From assembly GCA_948144175.1 (NCBI GenBank), contig CANXME010000418.1:1-64000 (forward strand): a DNA stretch of 64,000 nucleotides, read 5' to 3'. Below, in pieces: positions 24,097 to 34,200 of this stretch. Each line of letters starts with the position of its first letter. The stretch's first letter is position 1. Below the pieces are notes generated by a model, which saw nothing but the letters and a program-made list of their open reading frames with translations, had not been told where the DNA came from and searched no databases. The DNA is from Closterium sp. NIES-65. Taxonomy: Eukaryota; Streptophyta; Zygnematophyceae; Desmidiales; Closteriaceae. The translations under genes were made by a program, and so were the position numbers.

Positions 24097-27000
24097 GCAG
24101 CAGCAGCAGCAGCGCTCTCGCACCGTCCCCGGCCCTCAGCAGCTCCGTGAGTGGTACTTGCAGCGTCAGCGCGGTGGTGCTCTTGGTCCCTGCCCCTACG
24201 TTCTTCGCACCGGTGACCGTGCGGGGGAGAGGTGTGGAGGCGCCCACGCAGCCCGTCGCTGCTTTGGCCGCCTGACCGACGCCTGGCGTCAGCAGTTTCC
24301 GGAGGCCGCTGAGATCCCCCGCTGGGGAGAGCTGTCTAGGGCTGGAGTAGCTATTTATGATCTTGACTTTGATGCTATTCTCTCTGCTATGTATGCTGTG
24401 ACTGGTAGTGATGAGGATGACTGTTACCGGTGTTTCCCGCCCGACCCGGGCATTGGTACTGCCGCGTCAGGTACTAGTGAGGCTGCTGCTCTAGGTGCCA
24501 GTGCGTCTGTGCTCTCAGGTGCTGGTGAGTCTGCCCTCTCAGGTACTGTGTCGGCTTCGGCCTCTCACACCTTCACCCTTGACTCTGGAGCGTCTCGCTC
24601 CTTCTTTAGGGACCGCACCACTCTCACGCCGCTGAGTCGGCCGGTTGCAGTGTCCCTGGCTGACCCCTCTGGGGGGCCGGTCCTGGCTCGCTTCTCCACT
24701 GTCCTCCCGTGTCCGGCGGCCCCCTCTGGCACCCTGACTGGTCTCTACCTCCCCTCGTTCTCGACGAACTTGGTGAGTGGTGCTGACCTCCAGGATGCGG
24801 GTGTCCACCAGTTCACCCCTGCTCGTCAGCGGGTGACCCACTGCACGGAGGAGGATACAGGTCGCCACCTGGCTACGTTTACACGTCGGCCAGGGTCGAG
24901 CCTGTACACACTGACCACTGCTTCTCCTCCAGGTGCTGAGTCTGGTAGGGTCCCTTCGTCTGGTCAGGTGTTTGCTGCAGCGTCCAGGTCTGGTCCTGAG
25001 TCTGCCCCCTGCTCGTGTCGTCGTCTGTCTCACGAGACCCTCCTCTGGCACCACCGCCTTGGCCACCCCTCTCTGCTTCGGCTCAGAGGCATGGCCTCGC
25101 GAGTCCTTGTGTCTGGTCTTCCCCGGTCTCTCCCTCCCCTTCCTCCGGGCCCTGGCCCCACCTGTGTCCCCTGTGTCGAGGGGCGCCAGCGTGCTGCCCC
25201 TCACTCCTCCCAGTTTCCTCCCACAGAGGCCCCGTTGCAGACGCTTCACATGGACGTGTGGGGCCCAGCCCGCGTCCGTGGACAGGGTCAGGAGCGCTAC
25301 TTCCTGCTGGTGGTTGACGACTACTCGCGTTACACCACAGTCTTCCCCTTGCGCAGCAAGGGTGAGGTCACTGAGGTGCTGATCGACTGGATCCGCGCAG
25401 CTCGTCTCCAGCTTCGGAGGAGCTTTGGCTCTGACTTCCCTGTTTTGCGTCTGCACTCGGACAGAGGTGGAGAGTTCTCCTCCGGCCTCCTGAGTGCCTA
25501 CTGTCGTGTGCGAGGCATCCGTCAGACCTTCACGCTTCCGGACTCACCGCAGCAAAATGGGATTGCTGAACGTCGCATTGGCATGGTCATGGACGTCGCT
25601 CGTACGTCCATGATGCATGCTGCTGCTCCCCATTTTCTGTGGCCGTTTGCGGTCAGGTACGCTGCGCACCAGATCAACCTTCACCCCAGGGTCTCTCGAC
25701 CGGAGACCTCCCCAGCCCTGCTGTGGACGGGGAAGGTTGGCGATGCGTCGGCGTTCCGGGTCTGGGGATCTCGGGCGTTTGTTCGCGACCTGTCTGCGGA
25801 CAAGCTGTCCCCTCGTGCTTCTCCCTGCGTCTTCCTGGGGTTCCCCCCCGACGCCCCTGGGTGGCAGTTTTACCACCCCACCTCTCGACGTGTTCTGTCC
25901 TCCCAGGACGTCACGTTCGACGAGTCGGTACCCTACTACCGCCTCTTCCCCTACCGCACTCCGTCCCTCCCCCCACCCCCGCTCTTCTTGGTACCAGGTC
26001 CCCCCCCGGTAGTCCCCCTCCCCCCTCAGGGTCCTGCCCCTTCAGGTGTGTCCCAGGTAGACGCGGTCGAGCCTGTCGAGGTCACTGGTGACTCTGGTGC
26101 TGCTGCGGGAGCTGAGCCTGGGGGTGCGGAGTCTGGGGGTGCTGAGCCTGGAGGTGCCGAGTCTGGGGGTGCTGAGCCTGGGGGTGCTGAGCCTGGAGGT
26201 GCTGTGCCTGGGGGGTGCTGAGCCTGGAGGTGCCGAGTCTGGGGGTGCTGTGCCTGGGGGTGCTGGGCCTGGGGGTGCTGAGCCTGGGAGTGCCGTGCCT
26301 GGAGGTGCTGTGCCTGGGGGTGCTTCGTCTCGCCGGGAGCCACTCTCCCCACAGGAGCTGCGTGAGTGGTTTGCCGGGCGCTGGAGGCGTGCTGCTGGTG
26401 CTGGTGGTTCTTCGGCTGCAGAGGGCACTGCTGCTGCGCGCCCCGCCGGCGCTCGTACTGTGGGTGCTGGAGCTGCTGAGTCTGAGAGTTCTCCTGGAGC
26501 TGGTCCTGCTGAGGGTGTTGGCGCTGAGCCTGCCGTTGGCGGCCCGACTGACAGTGCTCCTGGTGCTGCGGCTGGAGGTTCTGGTGCTGCTGGAGGTGCT
26601 GCTGGAGTGGGTGCTCCTGCCGGGGCTGCTGGTGCTGTTCCTGCTGTTTCTAGCGTCGCCGCGCGGCCCCGACCGTACTTCGTTCCGCTCCTGGAGCAGG
26701 TTCTTGGTCTTACACCTCCTCCTCCTCCCTTAGAGGGTCCGCAGCCTGTCCGGTCACAGCCACAGCTACAGCCTGCCTCCCCTTTGCCTGCTCCTTCTCC
26801 CTACGCTGGTCCGACTGGAGGTCTTACTGAGCGTCGTGAGCCTGCGTCTCGTCCTGTGTCGCCTGTTCGTACTGAGCGCGCTAGTGGTCGCGGGTCGCGT
26901 CAGCGTCCTCCTCCTGTCCCTGGCACGCACCGGATGTCACTGCGTCCGTCCACTGCTCCTCTGCGTGCCCCTTTGCCTTCTCCTCCTGCTTCCTCTCTTC

Positions 27001-28919
27001 CTGCTCTTGCCGACCCGGAGTCGGACGCTCTTCGTGCTGCCAGTCCTACTGTCACGCGTCTCCTGGCTACTACTGTCACTGACCCCTCCTTCGAGTCGTC
27101 TGCTGCGTCTGCCCTTGTCACTGAGCTTGTCGACTTTGCTGCGCGCTGTCGTCTAGACTACGCTGCTCGTCTTGTCACTGAGTCTGAGTCCGCCTGTCCT
27201 CCGTCCGTCGGGGGTGAGTGTGCCCTTGGCACGGACGTCCTTGAGGACAGGCAGGAGGAGTTCCAGTGTCTGGCCGCCGCTTCACCTCGTCTCGCGTCTG
27301 TACTGCTAGCCCCTGAGGGAGACCCGGATGCACCAGACATCCCGACTCCGCGCTCTTACGCGGAGGCGATAGAGGGTCCCTACTCCTCTCAGTGGCAGGC
27401 AGCTATGGATGCAGAGATGGCTTCCTGGAAGTCCACAGGCACCTACGTTGACGCTGTTCCCCCTCCTGGGGCAAACATCGTCAGTGGCATGTGGATTTTC
27501 AGGGTGAAGCGGCCGCCGGGTTCTCCGCCTGTCTTCAAGGCGCGTTACGTGGCTCGTGGCTTCAGTCAGCGGCAGGGGGTTGACTACTTTCAGACCTTCT
27601 CCCCCACCCCGAAGATGACCACTCTTCGGGTTCTGCTACACGTTGCTGCTCACCGTGACTACGAGCTGCACTCTCTCGACTTCAGCACAGCTTTCTTGCA
27701 GGGCAGCCTGCACGAGGAGATCTGGCTGCGTCGCCCACCTGGCTTCACTGGGTCTTTCCCTCCTGGTACCCAGTGGAGTCTCCGGCGTCCAGTCTACGGT
27801 CTCCGCCAGGCGCCACGTGAGTGGCACGACACACTGAGGACTACGCTTGCGGCACTTGGGTTTGCTCCTTCCACTGCCGACCCGTCGCTGTTTCTGCGCA
27901 CCGACACCTCTCTGCCGCCGTTCTACATCCTCGTGTACGTCGACGACTTGGTCTTTGCCACAGCTGACACTGCTGGACTCGCCTACGTGAAGTCCGAGCT
28001 GCAGAAGAGACACACGTGCACTGACCTGGGTGAACTGCGCAGCTACCTTGGCTTGCAGATCACCCGGGACAGAGCACGCCGCACCATTACCCTGACTCAG
28101 TCACACATGGTGCAGCAGGTCCTTCAGCGCTTCGGCTTCACGTACTCCTCGCCTCAGGCCACTCCTCTGCCTACTCGCCACTCGCTCTCAGCTCTGCCTT
28201 CGGATGAGTCCGTAGAGTCGAGTGGCCCGTTTGCAGAGCTTGTTGGCTGCCTCATGTACCTGATGACCTGCACACGACCTGACCTCGCATACCCTCTTAG
28301 CATTCTCGCACGCTTTGTTGCTCATGGGAGACACCGACCAGAGCACATGGCTGCAGCGAAGAGGGTGTTGCGCTACTTGTGCAGTACGTCGGGCATGGGG
28401 CTAGTGCTTGGAGGGCGCAGTCCAGTGGTCCTCACTGGGCACGCAGACGCTTCTTGGGCTGACGACCAGGCTACGCAGCGGTCGTCACAGGGTTACACCT
28501 TCAGCCTTGGTTCCGGCTCTGTCTCGTGGCGGGCTACCCGCTCGTCTTCTGTTCTCGGCTCCAGTTGTGAGGCTGAGATCTACGCTGGGGCCATGGCTGC
28601 ACAGGAGTTACGCTGGCTCACCTACCTGCTGACCGACCTTGGAGAGCAGCCTCGTTCTCCTCCAGTCCTGTACGTAGACAACAAGGCCATGCTGGCCTTG
28701 TGTCGAGAGCAGCGACTGGAGCACAGAACGAAGCACATTGCTCTTCGCTACTTTCTTGCTCGTGAGCTACAGCAGCGTGGACAGCTGCGACTTGCGTACG
28801 TGGCCTCTGAGGCCAACACTGCTGATGTCTTCACCAAGGCACTTGCGCCTTGTGATCATCAGCGTTGCTGCACGCAGTTGGGTCTTGTGCCTGTATTGCC
28901 TCACTTGCTCTCCTCTTGA
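23036..28919 (+). pseudogene. Element D gag-pol region, fossil
   Basis: It is laid out as in B. Gag begins MATPNVLTFDAEG and has a Gly tract (about 23815-24020) and a run of Gln residues (CAG repeat at about 24063-24112). Protease (TLDSGASRSFF), integrase (HHRLGHPS, DVWGP, HSDRG, NGIAER), reverse transcriptase (YVDDLVFA) and RNase H (EAEIYAGAMAAQELRWL) follow. There is about one break. Confidence 0.93.
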
Positions 28920-29116
28920 CCTTGCTTGTACTTTCGCATATATATACTCTTGCTCTTGTATATCTCTATATATGATCTTGCATGTGAACTGGCCTTGTGG
29001 CCTTTGAACTTGTGCTCGGAATGCGTGGTGACTTTGTGATCCACCCTGAGCTTTGCTTTGCTTTGCTTGACCGGTCTTGTGACCCCTTGTTCTCCCCCAC
29101 TTTGCCTATGGGGGTG

Positions 29117-29248
29117 TGTCAGAACTTATAGCTTACTTGTTTCTGTAGGCTATAGTGGGGTATCCCATAGGGGGTACAACCCAATTAGGGTTTCCTATTT
29201 GTACTCACTTCGTTCATAGTCATTCCACTTCTCGTTCGTACTTTCTCA
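29117..29248 (+). repeat. Element D 3' LTR (132 bp)
   Basis: It is identical to the 5' LTR as read, and GGCCA (29249-29253) follows. Confidence 0.94.
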
Positions 29249-29253
29249 GGCCA

Positions 29254-29379
29254 GAGGTTGGTGGTGGAGTAGGAGTAGGAGTAGTGCCCGAGGAGCCATT
29301 AGGGGAGCTCCTTTCCTTGTTTGTTGCCATGTCTTGTAATATAAAAAATTTAGAGTTTCCCCTGTCAGCTCTCATACCA
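29254..29379 (-). other. C2 gag start and leader
   Basis: The minus-strand start codon is at 29330-29328 and opens with MATNKERSSPNGSSG, rich in Pro and Thr, before D cuts in. Between it and the LTR lie a short leader and the primer site. Confidence 0.7.
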
Positions 29380-29834
29380 TGTTGGGCTGAGAAGGCCCTT
29401 AAGGATCTTTGCAGAGGATAATTCTGGGTAGGAAACTTGTAATAGCGGAAGCGTTTAATGAAACTTGTGAACCGACCTTGCACTAGTGTGTGAGAGCAAA
29501 GTAGATTAAATTAAACAAGCAAATACAAGGTCTTATATAAGGGTACAGGGAATACGAATAGATAGATAACTGTATTGCTGTTGCGATTCGATACAGTGCG
29601 ACTCGGGCAACTGCTCTGCAACGAGTCAGTTGTGTGTCCTTAACTATCGCGCTGTAATTGTCGAGTCAAAGGTCGCTGACCTTTGACTTTCTCGTAACCT
29701 CCAGGCGGTTACCCTAACCTCCAGGCGGTTACCCTAACCTCCGAGGTTTGACTCGATGCTTCGATTCGGGCTGCTTCGCTAGTATCTTGGGTTTTGACAC
29801 GACAGAAGCGCACTAAGACTTATTGTTTCCAACA
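29380..29834 (-). repeat. C2 5' LTR (455 bp)
   Basis: It has the same ends as the 3' LTR. It is longer by one extra tandem copy of a 20-bp unit (CCAGGCGGTTACCCTAACCT) near 29700-29740. Confidence 0.92.
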
Positions 29835-29971
29835 CTTTGCTCATAATTGTTAACTTTAAACTATTGCTTCTTGAACTTGTGCTCAGAATGTGTAGTGACA
29901 TTGTGATCCACTCTGAGCTTGTACTGCTTTGCTTGCTCTGCTGATTACACCCCACTTTGGCTATGGGGGTG

Positions 29972-30095
29972 TGTCAGAATATTATGCTCTAGCCTGTAGT
30001 GGGGTGCTCCATAGCGAGTACAACCCTTCTAGGGTTTGCTATTTGTATCCCCATTCTTGCTAGTTCAACCCTCTTCTCTCTTCTAAACTTTCACA
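29972..30095 (+). repeat. Element E 3' LTR (124 bp)
   Basis: It is identical to the 5' LTR as far as I can compare, and TAACC (30096-30100) follows. Confidence 0.92.
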
Positions 30096-30100
30096 TAACC

Positions 30101-30211
30101 GTCTGACGCTTCGAGTCAATTCTGACTCCTCGCATTCGTTCTCGTTACTTCATGCTTCCTTAGTTGCGGTGAGGGCTGCACTGTAATGTTCATACATTAC
30201 TATTCGTAACA
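30101..30211 (-). repeat. C1 5' LTR, second part
   Basis: This continues the LTR after element E and its target copy (30096-30100). It ends in TTCGTAACA, the inverse of the start at 7186. Host DNA follows. Confidence 0.75.
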
Positions 30212-31283
30212 GCACCCCCCTCGAAAATCACATTTTATTACAAGCGAATGTGCGCTTATATCCGGGGTCTTACGGTAGTATCCCTTATTTCGTTTTTTCA
30301 TATCTCATTATTTTTCCTACAGTCTTCGTTTTATACGCTCTCTCCTCCTCTCCTTTATCTCTCCACTCAAGTTCCACTCCTCTCTTTCACAATAATTTGA
30401 TTTACTCCCACTTCTCTTCACCCCTCCATTTCTCCATACTCGTTAATAGCAATATGTAAATAACATGTATTGTACTTTTGTTACGGGTGCAATGAATCGA
30501 AGTAGCGAGAATTGCACTAAAGTGTCAAACGAGTACAAAATGTGAGCGAAGGCATGAGCGAACATTTATACGCGAAACATGCAAACGGTAACGCGGTGCG
30601 TGCGAGCTAGCTAGTGCTACGCTGGAGCGAGGCTCGGGCTAGTCCCAAAGCGTATGCCGACACGGCCGGTCCAGCAGTGCGAGGTTTGGGAAAACAGTGC
30701 GCGCTAAGTCGGCGAAGCCCTGTTAGTAGTAACGGGCGAACAACGGCTGCTGCTGTACGCGATGTTGCAGGGTGCGCTAAGGAATATCAAGAAAATTCCT
30801 TACAACTCTCCTTTTATTGAATGAGCAGCAGCACCCCTCACCAGCCTCTGCACCACACCAAGATTGAACAATTTCCGATATACGCTCACTGATGACCCAA
30901 CCATACTGCTCCATCTACGTCTCTGGCAGGCCAAGCCTCGGGAATGTCCAAGAGTCATCTAATGTTCCCTGGATTCCTCTAAACCTAATAGACGCCGGCA
31001 GCCATACTTCGTAGGAGCACTCCGCGAGGAGACCAACGCGAGCTCGAAAGTCCTTATTTTGAGAGCGATTTTCTGCACGTTTTGGTTTCGCGCGGCGTCG
31101 TCCCTGCCGTAGGAGGTAGCTCCGTAACTCCGAGTGCGCCATATCTCCGTCAACATGGCGAAACCTCCGTCCTTAGCTTCGTAACATCCGCATTGGTGAT
31201 GCATTCAGTCATTCTCCCGACTTGATTTCCCGCTCATTTCTGCCTAGTCAGTCACTTCCCATCGCACACACTAAGCAGCGCAC
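30212..31283. other. Intergenic region upstream of SCD1
   Basis: This is host DNA between the C1 LTR and the SCD1 start, presumably including the SCD1 promoter and 5' leader. I find no recognisable gene. Two short overlapping minus-strand frames (30959-31204 and 30915-31142) encode basic peptides I do not recognise. A divergent small gene is possible but unsupported. Confidence 0.4.
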
Positions 31284-34200
31284 ATGGCTGCTGCAGCTGG
31301 AACCGCGGCAGCGCCAGCTGTAGCGACCGACGGGCCGCTATGGAAGACGCGATTCCTGGACTATTTCGTGGTGTGCGGCTTAGGTCTGGACCTGCGGTTA
31401 ATGGACGGCACTCGCGGATTCCACGGCATGAAGAGCCATGGTGTGCGCATTTCGTACATGCCTGTGCTCATCGACCGCCTGCCGGCTGAGGAGCACAAGA
31501 AATTCAAGATCCCGGAAATGTTACCGTTGGTGCGACATCCTCTCAATGAGAGCTTCCTTTTTTTTCAAGCTCTAAGAAATCACATTATGCTTTTAGGCGG
31601 AGTTAATGCATTAGAGTAGCGTTCCGCCTAGGTTGTCAGCCGCACGCCTGCTTCTGTCACGCAGATTCCGCATTCCGCGTCAGCTGTGCGTACATTGTTC
31701 GCGCGCTTCGCTTTTCGCATCGACCCTCCTCTACTCTACAGCTCCTCTTGCTCCCGACATTCTTGCCCCCGCGTCCAACCACGTGGTTCCCTGCGTCCCC
31801 GCGCGTCCCCCTGTGCCGTCCCCCTGTGCGCGTCCCCCTGTGCCGTCCCCTGCTCCGCTCCCCTGCGCCATCCCCTTGCGCCGTTCCCCCCAGGCCGTGC
31901 TCCCCGGCGGGCTGCGCTTCTACAGCCATGGCGCCAACCAGGACGAGCCGCTGTCGTTCCCGCGATCCTACCCCATCATCCTCACCGGTACGCCCCTCGC
32001 ACCCTCCCGCACCCTTTCGCCCTCACATCCATAACCTGGGCTGTCGCAGTTCCCGCGCCCATGCGCGAGTGCCAGAATATCAAATCCACTTGTCCGCACG
32101 CAGCGTCGCGGTACGCCAGGGAGAGTCGTCACGCCTCAGCTGTCTCGTCCAGAATCCCGTTCTCCGCGCCTTTAGAGCCCTTTGCTCCTCCGTGCACCAT
32201 CTCACGCTCTGCCTACTCTTTTCCTCCCCACACTACCTCTCCTCCCTCCCCGCCCCACCCCCCCCCCCCAGAGGGCGACGGCACCAAGGTGTACGTGTCA
32301 GTGCTGGCGTTCCGCGACCTGGTGGACGATGACGTGGCGCAGGCGTACTCCATCCCGCCCAACTCGTACGCGGACAAGTGTCTGTGCGTGGTGTCGCACT
32401 ACCCCTTCCTCGACACCTTCGCCGACCTCCTCACTGAGATCCACCGCCTCGCCTTCCAACCGCTCGGCAGCCCGTCAGTGCCCTACCTACCTACCCACTC
32501 TTCCCTCCCTCACAGCCCTGCCTGCCCTCCCTCCCCTCGCTGCCCTTCCTGCCCCACCTCCTCTCCCTCCCTCCCTTTCCTTCCCCCCCTCCTCTCCCTC
32601 CACTCCTATTTTGTTGCGACGCTTGTGTTCTCTCTTGCCCCTCACCGATGGTCCATTCTCATGCCTTGAATAATCCCCTCCTACTCGGGTGCAAAGCTGC
32701 TCCTTCTCAGCGTTCTCTGCCCATCACATGGCACAAAGTCATCAACCCTATCGAATGCTCTGGTGTGGCTTGCTGGCATGTCACTGCATGGCATGGCTTG
32801 AGGCTGGCATGGTTTGGAATGTCCTGGCATGGCATGGCATGGCAGGCGGCCGATATGGGACATAATTGCGGGGGTGATGTCGGTGCCGCTGCCATCAAGC
32901 CCGCAGCAGACGGTGGTGTTCAGCGTTGAGAGCGTCGTGCTCTCCACCACCCTGCCTGACCCCAACGCCCTCCCCTCCTCGCACGTCAGTGCCCCCTCTT
33001 CCCACCCCACAATATCCTACAATGCCACGGCCTTGCCTCCCGCTGCCATTGCCCCGTCTCACACTCTAGAGCAACCATGACGCTTGGTGCGTTATGCACC
33101 ACACCAGCATGTACGTGCTGCTGCCTGGCACCGCACCTGTAGCCCCTCTTCCTCCCACACCTGCATTGCACCCCCTCAGAACCGCCTTGCGTCGTCACAT
33201 CACATGGACCTGTGCCCGCATCTCACCGCACACACCATTGCAATCGTTCCCTCGACTCTGCCTCCTCTTTCCCTGCCACTCCTCTCTCTTGCACCTCAGG
33301 TGTCGTTTCTCCCCCTTGTAAGCTGTCTCGACATTGACAACATCATCCAGCTCTTCACAGCCGTGCTCCTGGAGAGAAGAGTGCTGCTGCTTGGGGGCAT
33401 GTGAGTATTTCAATATGGAATCTATGGCTTGTTCTTGCACATTTTTCTCCCACTTTCCATTCCTCATTCTATCTGCGCCTGCTCCTCGCTTCCCCCTGCT
33501 CGCCTCTCCTCTCGTCTGTGCTGCCCGCCCTCATATCCCTGCAGGCTGAAGATACTGACAAACGTGGCGGAGGCGGTGTCAGGGCTGCTTTACCCCTACA
33601 AATGGATGGTAAGCAGTGGTGACAGTAGGCCGGAAGGGAAGGGAGGGTGAGCACGGGCTGTGGTGGCTGAGTCGCCTTGTGGGGCGTGGCAGTGATGCTT
33701 GTCGTGGGTGGCTGCCTGCTAGGCTGCCTGCTGCGCACGTCCTTTCTTACTGTCAGCGTTCTCTTGTTCTCACCACCAGCCTCACACTTGAAAGCATTCT
33801 CGTACAAAGTCTTGTCAACTTTATGCACACGCAGTGCAAAAGACAAAGTGTCTGTCTGCTGTGCACTCCTCCTCTTCTCTCTCGCCGCCTTCTCCCTCAC
33901 AACCACTCCTCCACCTCCCCACCTCCCCCCCGTGCCGCAGCTGCCGTACATCCCAGTGCTGCCGCTGCCACTGCTGGAGCTGCTGCACGCGCCGGGCATC
34001 TTCATCTACGGCATCAACACCTCCGAGTTCGAACTGCAGGACGAACTCGATGGGGTCAGTAGCCAGTGTCATTGACGACTCGAGAGTTGCAGACTCATGG
34101 CGCTGGGTAGCAGGCAGGCGCACATTAGGGCTGATAGCTGCCAGAAGGGAGGGTGGTGAGCAGTCAAAAGGAGGGCTGTAGCCGAGCAGTCAGAAGGTAG

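Larger units (their letters stand above)
21815..29248 (+). mobile_element. Copia element D, near-complete, inserted in C2 gag
   Basis: A Ty1/copia element of 7434 bp. Its LTRs are 21815-21946 and 29117-29248 (132 bp, identical as read), with target copies GGCCA at 21810-21814 and 29249-29253. The primer site at 21947 is TGGAATCAGAGCAG, and a G-rich tract precedes the 3' LTR. Parts are a repeat leader to 23035, gag (23036 to about 24.45 kb), protease (about 24.58 kb), integrase (about 25.05-25.9 kb), a GGAEP linker (about 26.1-26.33 kb), reverse transcriptase (about 27.5-27.95 kb) and RNase H (about 28.4-28.9 kb). It looks almost whole, with about one break. It is a close sister of B and among the youngest insertions here. 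Confidence 0.95.
8810..29834 (-). mobile_element. Copia element C2, minus strand, split by B and D
   Basis: A Ty1/copia element of a different lineage from A, B and D. Its LTRs are long: 29380-29834 (5') and 8810-9244 (3'), with ends TGTTGG and CCAACA and target copies CTTTG at 8805-8809 and 29835-29839. The primer site reads TGGTATGAGAGCTGAC on the minus strand, and a purine tract (GAAGGGGAG) abuts the 3' LTR. Gag starts at 29330. D interrupts it near its N-terminus, and the rest of gag with protease lies at about 21809-20156. B then interrupts, and integrase, reverse transcriptase and RNase H lie at about 12629-9223. Besides the two insertions I count about one break. The LTRs differ by about four substitutions and one 20-bp tandem duplication (about 1%). 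Confidence 0.93.
7495..30095 (+). mobile_element. Element E: small non-autonomous copia relative, split by C2
   Basis: Its LTRs are 7495-7618 and 29972-30095 (124 bp, identical as read). Target copies TAACC are at 7490-7494 and 30096-30100. The primer site at 7619 is TGCTATCAGAGCAGG, and a G-rich tract (GGGGGTG) precedes the 3' LTR. Without C2 (8810-29834 and its second target copy) it is only about 1.57 kb. The inside holds a GC-rich leader-like stretch (7619-8809) and a short tail (29840-29971) that resembles the 3' tails of B and D. I see no gag, protease, integrase or reverse transcriptase. It fits a TRIM-like or deletion-derived member that depends on full-length relatives. It is structurally whole apart from the nested insertion. 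Confidence 0.88.
1..30211 (-). mobile_element. Copia element C1, old, host of the whole nest
   Basis: This is a fossil Ty1/copia element on the minus strand, broken by many changes and by two nested elements. Its visible parts are a gag remnant at 1-577, more gag and leader at 6818-7185, and the 5' LTR split into 7186-7494 and 30101-30211. The gag remnant resembles the better kept gag of C2 (FDGKDF and SLMAYGILLRN versus FDGKDF and SMMAYNILLRN). The LTR is about 420 bp with inverted ends TGTTACGA and TCGTAACA. Directly inside it the minus strand reads TGGTATGGGAGTGG, a degenerate initiator tRNA-Met primer site. The 3' half lies beyond the left edge, so its target duplication cannot be checked. 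Nesting makes it the oldest element here. Confidence 0.8.

Noticed and set aside
31633-32673. Overlapping plus-strand frames of 130-330 residues across SCD1 introns 1-3
   Set aside because: They are shadows that mix C-rich intron sequence with exon pieces. The spliced model accounts for all conserved blocks.
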